From NCBI GenBank assembly GCA_018064725.1, contig JAGHUQ010000015.1:1-51268 (forward strand): a stretch of DNA of 51,268 nt, written 5' to 3'. Positions 35,088-43,670 of this stretch are shown in pieces. The notes under the pieces were generated by a model, which worked only from the letters and a program-made list of their open reading frames with translations, was not told the DNA's origin and ran no database searches. This DNA comes from Candidatus Cryptobacteroides caccocaballi (GTDB lineage: Bacteria; Bacteroidota; Bacteroidia; Bacteroidales; UBA932). A program made the translations under genes and the position numbers. Position 1 is the first letter of the stretch, and each line of letters opens with the position of its first letter.

Positions 35088-36815
35088 TCACTTTTTTTTG
35101 AAAAAGAAGGACTTCTGCATCTTCTTACGCTCCATGTTCCTTTCCACGAGCACAGGCTTCATCGTCCTTGGATCAAGTCCGCTGTAGAACATTACAGACG
35201 AAGTTGTCATCGGGGTAGGCGTGAAATCCTGAACCTGGTCCATGTATATTCCCCTGAGTGCCGGATTATGGCAGAGCTTGTCCATGTCTGCAAGAGTACA
35301 TCCAGGATGTGAGGAAATGAAGTACGGCACAAGCTCGCAGTTCCTGTCAGAGTTCCTCACGATCTTGTCGAACTCCACCCTGAGCCTCTCGAACAACTTG
35401 AAGGAAGGCTTTCCCATCATCTTCAAGACGCTGTCCTCAGTGTGCTCAGGAGCGACCTTGAGTCGTCCGGAGGTATGCTGGAGAACAAGTTCCTTGAGAT
35501 ATGGATACGATGACTCGTCGATAAATCCGTTCTCATCAAGGAAAAGGTCGTATCGTATTCCGCTGCCTATGTACGAATGTCTGATTCCCTTGACAGTCGA
35601 CACCCTTCCGTACAGACCGAGCAGGCGTTTATGTGATCTGTCCATGTTCTTGCATGGAGAAGGGAAAAGACAGGACTGGCGGACGCACTTGGAACAGAGC
35701 TCCTGATTCTTTCCGTGCATTCCGTACATGTTCGCGGTAGGTGCGCCGAGGTCGGATATGTTACCGGCAAAATCCGGGAGTTTCTTCAGTCCCTGAACCT
35801 CACGAACGATCGAATCCTCCGAACGCGACTGTATGAACTTACCCTGATGAGCTGCGATAGTGCAGAAATTACATCCTCCGAAACACCCGCGATGGGTGTT
35901 GATGGAGAACTTGATCATGTCATAGGCAGGTATGCGCTTGCCCTTGTATCTCGGATGCGGTAGCTTCGTGTAAGGAAGGTCCCAGAATGAATCCATCTCC
36001 TGTTCGCTTGCCGGCGGATAGGTTGGATTGATCTGTACATACCCATCTCCCACAGGCTCCACGAGTACCTTTGGATACATCATGTTGGCCTGCACCTCAA
36101 TATTGTGGAAGTTCTGAGCAAACGCCTTCTTATCCTTCCTGCAGACCTCGTAGGAATTGAGGTACAGGGCGTCCTGATTCTTGCAGCGACCTTTCATCAT
36201 GAAAGCCAGCTGAGGAATCCTGCGTATGTCATTCACATTCCTGTCCGCCTCGATTGCCTTGGTAAGTTCGAGCATCGGGCGCTCGCCCATACCGTAGCAG
36301 AGCCAGTCAGCCCCGCTTGTCACAAGAATGGACGGCATCAGCTCATCCTTCCAGTAATCATAGTGGGTGACACGCCTGAGGCTGGCCTCGATACCGCCTA
36401 TCACGACAGGGACGTCAGGAAACAGCTTCTTGAGAATCTGGGTGTACACGGTCACGGCATAGTCGGGACGCGCCCCTGCCCTGCCCTCCGGAGTATAGGC
36501 ATCATCACTGCGGAGCCTCTTCGAGGCAGTGTAATGATTGACCATAGAGTCCATGGCACCGGAATTCACGGCAAAATAAAGTCTCGGACGTCCGAGCTTG
36601 CGGAAATCCCTCAGGTCATCCCTCCAGTTGGGCTGTGGGACAACGGCAACGCGATAGCCCCACTTCTGAAGCCATCGCGAAATAACTGCCGTACCGAAGG
36701 ACGGATGGTCTATGAATGCATCACCGGTAAAGAAGATGACGTCTATGTAATCCCATCCAAGAGCCTGCACCTCCTTCGCGGAGGTCGGTATCATGTATGT
36801 GTTGTCCTCGGACAT
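35088..36815 (-). CDS. YgiQ-family radical SAM protein
   Basis: A 575-residue YgiQ-type radical SAM protein. The 4Fe-4S motif is CFGGCNFC (Cys-x3-Cys-x2-Cys, about 317-324) in the family context SINTHRGCFGGCNFC. An N-terminal cobalamin-binding-like region precedes it (FIDHPSFGTAVISRWLQ) and a second Cys group follows (CSKCVRQSCLFPSPC). Substrate is unknown for the family. Its start abuts the argS stop with no gap, so it is the last gene of degQ-rpoD-argS-ygiQ. The C-terminus is a poly-Lys end read from an A8 run just before the stop. Confidence 0.93.
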   Translation of the reverse strand: MSEDNTYMIPTSAKEVQALGWDYIDVIFFTGDAFIDHPSFGTAVISRWLQKWGYRVAVVPQPNWRDDLRDFRKLGRPRLYFAVNSGAMDSMVNHYTASKRLRSDDAYTPEGRAGARPDYAVTVYTQILKKLFPDVPVVIGGIEASLRRVTHYDYWKDELMPSILVTSGADWLCYGMGERPMLELTKAIEADRNVNDIRRIPQLAFMMKGRCKNQDALYLNSYEVCRKDKKAFAQNFHNIEVQANMMYPKVLVEPVGDGYVQINPTYPPASEQEMDSFWDLPYTKLPHPRYKGKRIPAYDMIKFSINTHRGCFGGCNFCTIAAHQGKFIQSRSEDSIVREVQGLKKLPDFAGNISDLGAPTANMYGMHGKNQELCSKCVRQSCLFPSPCKNMDRSHKRLLGLYGRVSTVKGIRHSYIGSGIRYDLFLDENGFIDESSYPYLKELVLQHTSGRLKVAPEHTEDSVLKMMGKPSFKLFERLRVEFDKIVRNSDRNCELVPYFISSHPGCTLADMDKLCHNPALRGIYMDQVQDFTPTPMTTSSVMFYSGLDPRTMKPVLVERNMERKKMQKSFFFKKK

Positions 36816-38606
36816 TTACATTCTGTATGGGAGGTCGATTCCAAGGATACCCATTGCTTTCACGAGTACCTTGGCGATCTTCTCGATGAGAACAAGTCTG
36901 TACTTGAGGAGAGCCTGATCCTCTTCGCGGAGGATAGGAGTGTCATGATAGTACTGGTTGAACTCCTTGGCGAGCTCGTATGCGTAGTTTGCGACGAGAG
37001 CCGGTGAATGTGCCGCACCTGCCTCTGCGATCTTATCAGGGAAATTGCTGAGGATCTTGATGATGCGGATCTCCTTTGCGCTGAGAGCCGATTCAGGGCA
37101 GACATCAGCCGCACCGAAGCTCAGGCCCTTCTCTGCTGCCTTGCGGAGGATTGACTGAATACGGGCATGGGTATACTGGATGAACGGACCGGTGTTACCA
37201 TTGAAGTCGATACTCTCCTTCGGATCGAAGAGCATGGTCTTGCGAGGATCCACCTTGAGGATGAAATACTTCATCGCACCGAGGCTGAGCATCCTGAAAA
37301 GTTCGTCCTGCTCCTTCTCATCCATACCGTCCAGCTTGCCGAGCTCGAGAGATGTCTCCTTTGCGGTATTGTACATCTGCTCCATGAGGTCATCAGCATC
37401 CACTACGGTTCCCTCGCGAGACTTCATCTTGCCTTCCGGGAGCTCCACCATGCCGTAGCTGAGGTGGTAGATGCTGTCCGCCCAATCGAAACCGAGCTTG
37501 CCGAGGATAAGCTTGAGTACCTGGAAATGGTAATTCTGCTCGTTACCGACGACATAGATATGCTCATCGAGGCTATATTCCGCAAAACGCTGCTCTGCTG
37601 TTCCGAGATCCTGGGTCATGTACACAGAAGTTCCGTCTCCACGGAGAAGGAGCTTGCGGTCGAGACCATCAGAAGTGAGGTCGCACCATACGGAGTTGTC
37701 GGCCTGACGCTCGAAGATGCCCATATCGAGACCCTTCTGCACGAGAGCCTTGCCGAAAAGGTAGGTCTGCGACTCATAATATGTCCTGTCGAAGCTGATA
37801 CCGAGATTCTTGTATGTCTGGCCGAAGCCCTCGTATACCCAGCCGTTCATCATCTCCCAGAGAGCACGTACCTCAGGGTCGTTGTTCTCCCAACGGAAGA
37901 GCATGTCCTGAGCCTCCTTGAGACTTGGAGCCTCCTTCTTCGCTTCGTCCTCGCTCATGCCCTTAGCCATGAGTTCCTTGACCTCAGCGACATATAGATT
38001 GTTGAACTTCACATAGTAATCACCGACGAGGTGGTCACCCTTCTTGCCAGAGCTGGCAGGTGTCTCTCCACCACCGAGCTTCTTCCATGCGAGCATGGAC
38101 TTGCAGATGTGGATACCGCGGTCGTTCACAAGGTTCACTCTCATCACGTCATGGCCGTTTGCAGCGAGCAGCTGAGAAACTGACCAGCCGAGGAGATTGT
38201 TGCGGATGTGTCCGAGGTGGAGCGGCTTGTTTGTGTTAGGTGAAGAGAACTCCACCATGATGGTCTTTCCCGTAGGTTCATGCTGTCCATAGTCCTCGAC
38301 AGCCACGATTGACGCGAAGACATTGTTCCAATAGACCTGGGAGAATGAAATGTTAAGGAAGCCTTTCACCACATTGAATGCGGCAATCTCAGGAAAGTTT
38401 GCGACGAAATAGTCGCCGAGTGCCTTACCTGTATTGTCCGGAGACGCGTGGGAAACCTTCAGAAGGGGAAACACAACAAGTGTGTAATCCCCTTCGAATT
38501 CCTTTCTTGTAACCTGTACCTGAAGGAGGGACGTATCAACGTCCGCTCCATAAAGTGCCTTGACTGCTTCAGCAGCCTTTGCGATGATAAAATTTTCTGG
38601 TGTCAT
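36816..38606 (-). CDS. argS: Arginyl-tRNA synthetase
   Basis: A 596-residue class I ArgRS that charges tRNA-Arg. It shows the N-terminal Add-1 domain, the HIGH motif as HLGH in SSPNTNKPLHLGHIRNN (near 120-136), the KMSKS counterpart KMKSREGTVV, and the DALR anticodon-binding domain at the C-terminus ending DLPYRM, as expected for ArgRS. It lies 3 nt after rpoD and directly abuts the YgiQ gene. Confidence 0.98.
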   Translation of the reverse strand: MTPENFIIAKAAEAVKALYGADVDTSLLQVQVTRKEFEGDYTLVVFPLLKVSHASPDNTGKALGDYFVANFPEIAAFNVVKGFLNISFSQVYWNNVFASIVAVEDYGQHEPTGKTIMVEFSSPNTNKPLHLGHIRNNLLGWSVSQLLAANGHDVMRVNLVNDRGIHICKSMLAWKKLGGGETPASSGKKGDHLVGDYYVKFNNLYVAEVKELMAKGMSEDEAKKEAPSLKEAQDMLFRWENNDPEVRALWEMMNGWVYEGFGQTYKNLGISFDRTYYESQTYLFGKALVQKGLDMGIFERQADNSVWCDLTSDGLDRKLLLRGDGTSVYMTQDLGTAEQRFAEYSLDEHIYVVGNEQNYHFQVLKLILGKLGFDWADSIYHLSYGMVELPEGKMKSREGTVVDADDLMEQMYNTAKETSLELGKLDGMDEKEQDELFRMLSLGAMKYFILKVDPRKTMLFDPKESIDFNGNTGPFIQYTHARIQSILRKAAEKGLSFGAADVCPESALSAKEIRIIKILSNFPDKIAEAGAAHSPALVANYAYELAKEFNQYYHDTPILREEDQALLKYRLVLIEKIAKVLVKAMGILGIDLPYRM

Positions 38607-38609
38607 TGA

Positions 38610-39470
38610 TTAGCCAAGGTAGCTCTTGAGAAGCTTGCTTCTCGAGTTCTGTTTAAGTCTGCGTATCGCCTTTTCCTTGATCTGGCGTACGCGTTCACGT
38701 GTGAGGTTGAATTTCTCGCCAATTTCCTCAAGGGTCATTTCCTGACAGCCTATTCCGAAGAAATACTTGACGATATCCCTTTCGCGAGGTGCAAGAGTGG
38801 AGAGCGCACGTTCGATTTCCCTGTTCAGGGATTCGTTCACGAGTCCCCTGTCAGCGCTCGGTGAATCATCGTTCACGAGCACGTCGAGAAGACTGTTGTC
38901 CTCTCCCTCTACGAAAGGAGCATCTACGGACACATGACGGCCTGAAACCCTGAGGGTGTCAGAAATCTTTTCCTTCGGAACGTCTATCATCTCCGCGAGT
39001 TCCTCGCTGGATGGCATACGCTCGTTCTCCTGCTCGAACTTTGAGAGAGCCTTATTGATCTTGTTGAGAGAGCCTACCTGGTTGAGGGGGAGTCTCACGA
39101 TACGCGACTGCTCGGCAAGGGCCTGAAGTATGGACTGGCGTATCCACCAGACCGCGTATGATATGAACTTGAAACCACGAGTCTCATCGAATTTCTCAGC
39201 CGCCTTGATAAGTCCGAGGTTGCCCTCGTTTATCAGGTCCGGAAGGCTTAGTCCCTGGTTCTGGTACTGCTTTGCCACAGACACCACGAACCTGAGGTTC
39301 GCCCTTGTGAGTTTTTCCAGAGCCTCCTGATCGCCCTTGCGGATGCGTTGGGCGAGTTCGACTTCTTCCTCAACTGTGATTAGTTCTTCTCTGCCGATCT
39401 CCTGGAGATACTTGTCGAGGGACGCGCTCTCTCGATTGGTGATCGACTTGGTGATCTTTAGCTGTCTCAT
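38610..39470 (-). CDS. rpoD: Primary RNA polymerase sigma factor (sigma-70 family)
   Basis: A 286-residue primary sigma factor in the short Bacteroidota form: no region 1.1, region 1.2 ([16 protein letters not shown]), region 2 ([33 protein letters not shown]), region 3 and region 4 ([12 protein letters not shown]-type, [28 protein letters not shown]). It should recognise the TTTG/TAnnTTTG promoters found repeatedly in this window. It is preceded by degQ (21-nt gap) and followed by argS (3 nt), tying sigma supply to an envelope protease transcript. Confidence 0.96.
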   Translation of the reverse strand: MRQLKITKSITNRESASLDKYLQEIGREELITVEEEVELAQRIRKGDQEALEKLTRANLRFVVSVAKQYQNQGLSLPDLINEGNLGLIKAAEKFDETRGFKFISYAVWWIRQSILQALAEQSRIVRLPLNQVGSLNKINKALSKFEQENERMPSSEELAEMIDVPKEKISDTLRVSGRHVSVDAPFVEGEDNSLLDVLVNDDSPSADRGLVNESLNREIERALSTLAPRERDIVKYFFGIGCQEMTLEEIGEKFNLTRERVRQIKEKAIRRLKQNSRSKLLKSYLG

Positions 39471-39491
39471 TTATCTTGTTCGTTTTCCTTT

Positions 39492-40925
39492 CTATTTGGC
39501 GAAGCCGAAATAGGAAGCCTTACCCGAAGGTGTGATACCCTCGACATAGACAGCCCTCTCTGACTTCTTGACGATATCCGTCACGTCCTGAGGCTTGCTT
39601 ACAGGCTTGTTGTTGACGTACAAGATAATGAATCCCTCACTCACACCGGCATCCTGAACCTTGCCCGGAGCCACTGACACGATCTCCACGCCGTGCTTGA
39701 TTCCGTACTTTGCAAGGGTCTCCTTGTCGGCTTCCTTGATCTTGGAGCCATAGAATGCAACAGCTCCCTCATCATCCACGGCACCATTCTCAGAAGACTG
39801 TGCGAGGAAGGTAACCTCCACATCCTTGGATTTGCCATCCCTGATGACAGTTACAGTCGCCTTGTCACCTGGGTGATATGTGCTGACAAGAGCCTGCACC
39901 GAGGCACCGTCGACCACCTTCACGCCATTGATCGCAACGAGTACGTCACCCTTCTTGATACCAGCCTTGTCGGCTGCGCCACCTGCTGAAACCTCATAAA
40001 CATATACTCCGTTCGAAGACGAAAGTTTCAATTCGTCAACTATTTTTTTATCAACATTTTGCATAGTTATTCCGAGCATCGCTCTCTTCACGGAACCGAA
40101 ATCGATGAGGTCATCTACTATCCTCTTCACGATGTTGACAGGGACCGCAAACGAATAACCAGCATAAGAACCTGTCTGTGAGATAATTGCAGTATTTATA
40201 CCGACAAGCTGGCCGGCCTTGTTGACGAGGGCTCCGCCACTGTTTCCAGGATTTACGGCAGCATCGGTCTGGATGAATGATTCAATCTTGAATTCGCCGG
40301 TGTAATTCGGCATTGAACGGCCCTTCGCGCTGACGATTCCGGCAGTGATGGTAGAGCGGAGATCGTAAGGGCTTCCGATTGCTATCACCCACTCGCCGAG
40401 CCTGAGAGCGTCAGAGTCGCCGAACGGTACGACAGGGAGTCCGTTCGCATCGATCTTGATAAGAGCGACGTCAGTTGCAGGATCGGTTCCTACGAGAGTC
40501 GCGGTATAGGTTTCGTTGTTGTTGAGCGTAACCTCAATCTTGCTGGCATTCTCAATCACATGGTTGTTGGTCACGATGTAACCGTCCTCACGGATGATCA
40601 CGCCTGAACCGCTGCCGGTACGCTCACGCTCCTGCGGAGTGCCTTCGTAGCCGAAGAAGAAATCAAATATGGAGTTCGGTGCGGATGCCACCTTGTCAGT
40701 GACAGTCACTTTGACATATACGACGGCATCGACAGCCGACTCTGCCGCGTAGGTAAAGTCAGGATAGTCCTCAAGATTGAGATTAACTGTCCTGTATGGA
40801 TTGCCCGCAGGTGCGTCCATATCCGATGAAGGGTCAGTGGCGTAAGCCGCTTTAGCTACGCCGAAAGAGGTAAGCCCGGCGATGAGAGCCGAGCATGCGA
40901 ACATTGCTATAAGGGTCTTTTTCAT
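39492..40925 (-). CDS. Periplasmic DegP/DegQ (HtrA) serine protease
   Basis: I start at ATG 40923-40925 (MKKTLIAMFACS), giving a 477-residue protein with a signal peptide ending near VAKAAYA. The trypsin-like domain has the triad His122 (TNNHVIENA), Asp152 (DPATDVALIK) and Ser229 (NPGNSGGALV), followed by two PDZ domains (about 285-375 and 400-470). A degradative and chaperone role for misfolded envelope proteins is known for the family. It heads an operon with rpoD, argS and the YgiQ gene. The dnaN gene is divergent. Confidence 0.95.
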   Translation of the reverse strand: MKKTLIAMFACSALIAGLTSFGVAKAAYATDPSSDMDAPAGNPYRTVNLNLEDYPDFTYAAESAVDAVVYVKVTVTDKVASAPNSIFDFFFGYEGTPQERERTGSGSGVIIREDGYIVTNNHVIENASKIEVTLNNNETYTATLVGTDPATDVALIKIDANGLPVVPFGDSDALRLGEWVIAIGSPYDLRSTITAGIVSAKGRSMPNYTGEFKIESFIQTDAAVNPGNSGGALVNKAGQLVGINTAIISQTGSYAGYSFAVPVNIVKRIVDDLIDFGSVKRAMLGITMQNVDKKIVDELKLSSSNGVYVYEVSAGGAADKAGIKKGDVLVAINGVKVVDGASVQALVSTYHPGDKATVTVIRDGKSKDVEVTFLAQSSENGAVDDEGAVAFYGSKIKEADKETLAKYGIKHGVEIVSVAPGKVQDAGVSEGFIILYVNNKPVSKPQDVTDIVKKSERAVYVEGITPSGKASYFGFAK

Positions 40926-41007
40926 AGTGAAAATATTTAACATTCAATTTTTGGTTTGCTACGGATGATTTTTCAAAATATATGCCACAACATTCATGCG
41001 GATTTTG

Positions 41008-41015
41008 TATATTTG
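41008..41015 (+). promoter_or_regulatory. -7 element of dnaN
   Basis: TATATTTG matches TAnnTTTG, with RNA predicted to start near 41022, about 39 nt before the dnaN ATG. No good TTTG at 19 nt. A 14-bp palindrome (41036-41049) lies in the resulting leader. Confidence 0.5.
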
Positions 41016-41035
41016 TAACCTATATAGACCACCGA

Positions 41036-41049
41036 TTATTGATCAATAA
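41036..41049. repeat. Perfect palindrome in the dnaN leader
   Basis: TTATTGATCAATAA is a 14-nt perfect palindrome ending 11 nt before the dnaN ATG. It could be a protein-binding site or, as RNA, a short stem over the ribosome-binding region. Confidence 0.6.
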
Positions 41050-41060
41050 ATCCTATACTT

Positions 41061-42182
41061 ATGAAACTGGTTATTTCAAGTTCCGAATTGCTCAAGGGCA
41101 CCCTGGCCGTATCGAAGGCCATCCCGGCAAAGTCGTCGAACCCGATTCTCGAGAACTTCCTTTTCGTGCTTGCTGACGGCAAGCTCGAGATCACGGCCTC
41201 GGATACCGAGCTCACCCTCAAGACCACCATCGATGTAGAGAATTCTGCATCCGAAGGTAGAATCGCCGTCCCTGCAAAGCATCTTATCGAACTCCTCAAG
41301 GAGCTTCCTGACCAGCCGCTCACCATCAACACCGTAAGCGACAGCTCATTCGAGTGCATCTGGGCCAGCGGTCAGTCGACACTCCCATATTTCCCAGCAG
41401 AGGATTATCCTGACATCACAGGTACCGACGAGACGGCAGTGAGCGTACAGTTCCCTGCAGCAGCCCTTGTCGAGGGTATCTCAAGCACCATATACGCGAC
41501 TGCCGACGACGAGATCCGTCCTACCATGAACGGTATCTTCTTCGACATCGACACCGAGTCCACCACTCTCGTGGCATCAGATGCGCACAAGCTCATCTGC
41601 TATACCACCAAGGACGTGAAGTCTGAGCAGAAAGCCTCATTCATCCTCCACAAGAAGACAGCTGCCATCCTCAGGGCTATCATCGGCAAGGATGTAGAGG
41701 AAGTGACCGTCGCATTCGACGCCAAGAACGCATCATTCAGCTTCGACAACACTCTCGTCATCTGCCGCCAGATCGTAGGCCGCTACCCTAAGTACCGCGA
41801 CGTGATCCCGCAGAACAACGCCAACACCCTCAAGATCGACCGCGCTCTGTTCCTCAACACAGTACGTCGTATCGCAGTCTGCTCGAACAAGGCCTCGAAC
41901 CAGATCAAGTTCGACCTCAGGGAGAATTCACTCGAGATTTCAGCTCAGGACCTCGGATTCTCAATCGCAGCATACGAGAAGGTCGCATGTCAGTATGACG
42001 GAGAGGAACTCACCATCGGCTTCAAGTCAACCTTCCTCGCCGAGATTCTCAGCAACATGTCATGCAACGAGATCGTGATGAAGTTTGCAGACAGCAAGCG
42101 CGCTGCCCTCATCGTTCCAGCCGAGGATGAAGCAGAAAGCGAGAAGCTCTGCGGCATCATCATGCCAATCATGTTCTCTTAG
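41061..42182 (+). CDS. dnaN: DNA polymerase III beta subunit (sliding clamp)
   Basis: A 373-residue beta clamp with the usual three-domain repeat; the homodimer encircles DNA and tethers the polymerase. It shows MKLVISSSELLKGTLAVSKAIPAKSSNPILENFLF at the start, RPTMNGIFFDI in domain 2 and a C-terminal IIMPIMF corresponding to the M-P-M/V-R-L binding-pocket end, here with Met-Phe rather than Arg-Leu. It is the first gene of a three-gene plus-strand unit with a nuclease 9 nt downstream, so replication proteins are linked. Confidence 0.97.
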   Translation: MKLVISSSELLKGTLAVSKAIPAKSSNPILENFLFVLADGKLEITASDTELTLKTTIDVENSASEGRIAVPAKHLIELLKELPDQPLTINTVSDSSFECIWASGQSTLPYFPAEDYPDITGTDETAVSVQFPAAALVEGISSTIYATADDEIRPTMNGIFFDIDTESTTLVASDAHKLICYTTKDVKSEQKASFILHKKTAAILRAIIGKDVEEVTVAFDAKNASFSFDNTLVICRQIVGRYPKYRDVIPQNNANTLKIDRALFLNTVRRIAVCSNKASNQIKFDLRENSLEISAQDLGFSIAAYEKVACQYDGEELTIGFKSTFLAEILSNMSCNEIVMKFADSKRAALIVPAEDEAESEKLCGIIMPIMFS

Positions 42183-42191
42183 TCGTAGGCC

Positions 42192-43112
42192 ATGGAACTG
42201 AACCTCAAGAGACCGCTGCTCTTCTTTGACATAGAGAGCACCGGTCTTAACATTGCGTCCGATTGCATCGCGGAGCTCAGCTTCGTCAAGATACTTCCAG
42301 GCGGAGAACAGCGCATCAAGACCTGGCGTGTACGTCCGTGGGACTATGTCAACAACTGTCAGAAGCTGATGAATCCGTCAGCTCAGGCTGTCCACGGCAT
42401 CAGCGACGAGGAACTCGCTGACAAGCCACGCTTCTTCGAGATACTCCCCGAAGTCTGCGAATGGCTATCAGACAGCGACCTTGCCGGATATAACTCAGCA
42501 AAGTTCGACCTTCCTCTCCTTGCAGAGGAGATAGAAAGAGCAAGGGCCGCCGTTCCAGGCATCGGCGTCGACATCGACCTTCACCAGAAGAAGATGGTCG
42601 ACGTGCAGGTAATCTACCACAAGAACGAGCCAAGAAATCTCAAGGCAGCGTACAACTTCTATGTCGGAGGCGACTTCGAAAACGCACATGCAGCCGAAGC
42701 TGACACGCTCGCCACATATGCTGTGCTCAAGGGCCAGCTCGACAAGTACCCTGAGGAAGTGATCAAGAACGATGTCGACTGGCTTGCGAACTACACCGAG
42801 AACCAGAAGGTCGTGGACTATGCAGGAAGGATTGTCCTGAATGCAGACAAGGAACCATGCATCAGCTTTGGCAAGCATAAGGGAAAGACCTGCCGTGAAG
42901 TATATATGAGCGAGCCATCATATTTCGCATGGATCGCGAACGGAGATTTCACGCTTGACACGAAGAGACAGTTCGCACTGCTCAAGGAAAAATACGAAGC
43001 AGAGAAGAAAGCCGCAAGGACTAGGCCGCTGAATGAGCAGCAGATGAATGACGCCGCTGCCCAGCTCCGCGGGAAATGGGGCGGTAACGGAAGATCCGGA
43101 AGTCTTTTTTAG
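42192..43112 (+). CDS. DEDDh 3'-5' exonuclease with C-terminal DUF3820-like module
   Basis: A 306-residue DnaQ-like exonuclease. The DEDDh site is visible: DIE in LLFFDIESTGL (Asp13, Glu15), the middle Asp in YNSAKFDLPLL and the final His/Asp in HAAEADTLATYAVL. After about residue 215 is a separate small module with SFGKHKGKTCREVY and PSYFAWIANGDF, like the DUF3820 segment attached to other exonucleases. It probably serves proofreading or repair; the dnaN neighbour supports a replication role, not that it is the only epsilon subunit. Confidence 0.92.
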   Translation: MELNLKRPLLFFDIESTGLNIASDCIAELSFVKILPGGEQRIKTWRVRPWDYVNNCQKLMNPSAQAVHGISDEELADKPRFFEILPEVCEWLSDSDLAGYNSAKFDLPLLAEEIERARAAVPGIGVDIDLHQKKMVDVQVIYHKNEPRNLKAAYNFYVGGDFENAHAAEADTLATYAVLKGQLDKYPEEVIKNDVDWLANYTENQKVVDYAGRIVLNADKEPCISFGKHKGKTCREVYMSEPSYFAWIANGDFTLDTKRQFALLKEKYEAEKKAARTRPLNEQQMNDAAAQLRGKWGGNGRSGSLF

Positions 43113-43121
43113 GAAGCAGAT

Positions 43122-43670
43122 ATGAACATAATCGTAAGAACGGCATCAGGGGCGACCTACTGCAGACCGGACACTACTTGGGAGAGAGAGAACAAGGACC
43201 TCTTCGTTCCCGACGATGTGGCGGCTTATCGCTATGCTCCCGTACTGTTCGCCAGGATCAGCAAGGCAGGAAAGTGTGTCAGCGAGAAATTCGCCGGGCG
43301 CTATTACGACAGCATAGGATTCGGCGTTCTGCTCTATGTAGGGAATGACCTCGCCACAGGCTCTTGCCACGACCATACTTCAATCCTACCAACCCCTCTG
43401 AAGGAGAAGGCAGGCTTGGATGACAATGCTCTCACCTGCTCTTTCAAGATGGACGACAAGCTCATTTTCGACACCATACTCGAAGGTTGTGCAGACATGA
43501 TATGCAAGGCAATTTCCGAAGCCTCGAAGATCGTGTCCATGAGAATAGGTGACTATATTGCCATCGAGCTTCAGCAGATGATGGAGCTCACCGAAAGGGA
43601 AAAGCAGAGCAGGCATCTCAGCGCGGACATGGACGGAGAAAGCCTATTCGACTTCAATATGGTATTCTAG
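43122..43670 (+). CDS. Degenerate fumarylacetoacetate-hydrolase-fold protein, probably non-catalytic
   Basis: A 182-residue protein that follows the exonuclease gene by 9 nt. Compared from memory with the FAH-family protein common in Bacteroidota, the landmarks line up: PDTTW for a KPDSA-type segment, LFVPDD for FFIPDF, SKAGKCVSEKFAGRYYD for a GKxIAxxFAHRYYD segment, and IGDYIAIE near the end. The metal ligands do not: the ExE pair reads AxV (APVLF, 39-43) and the GIDFTARD Asp reads Leu (GVLLYVGND). I therefore predict an FAH-fold scaffold without hydrolase activity. The last 27 bp overlap the convergent binding-protein gene. Confidence 0.65.
   Translation: MNIIVRTASGATYCRPDTTWERENKDLFVPDDVAAYRYAPVLFARISKAGKCVSEKFAGRYYDSIGFGVLLYVGNDLATGSCHDHTSILPTPLKEKAGLDDNALTCSFKMDDKLIFDTILEGCADMICKAISEASKIVSMRIGDYIAIELQQMMELTEREKQSRHLSADMDGESLFDFNMVF

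Noticed and set aside
35088-35110. A8 run at the end of the YgiQ gene as a programmed frameshift
   Set aside because: It is at the very C-terminus with the stop right after, and slippage would only change the tail; no stimulatory structure seen.
36105-37007. 300-residue plus-strand ORF, and similar long ORFs at 27020-27682, 13840-14715 and 37167-37997
   Set aside because: These are antisense shadows of clearly identified genes (YgiQ/argS, rpsA, fimbrillin-like gene), with no start signal, conserved motif or coherent product.
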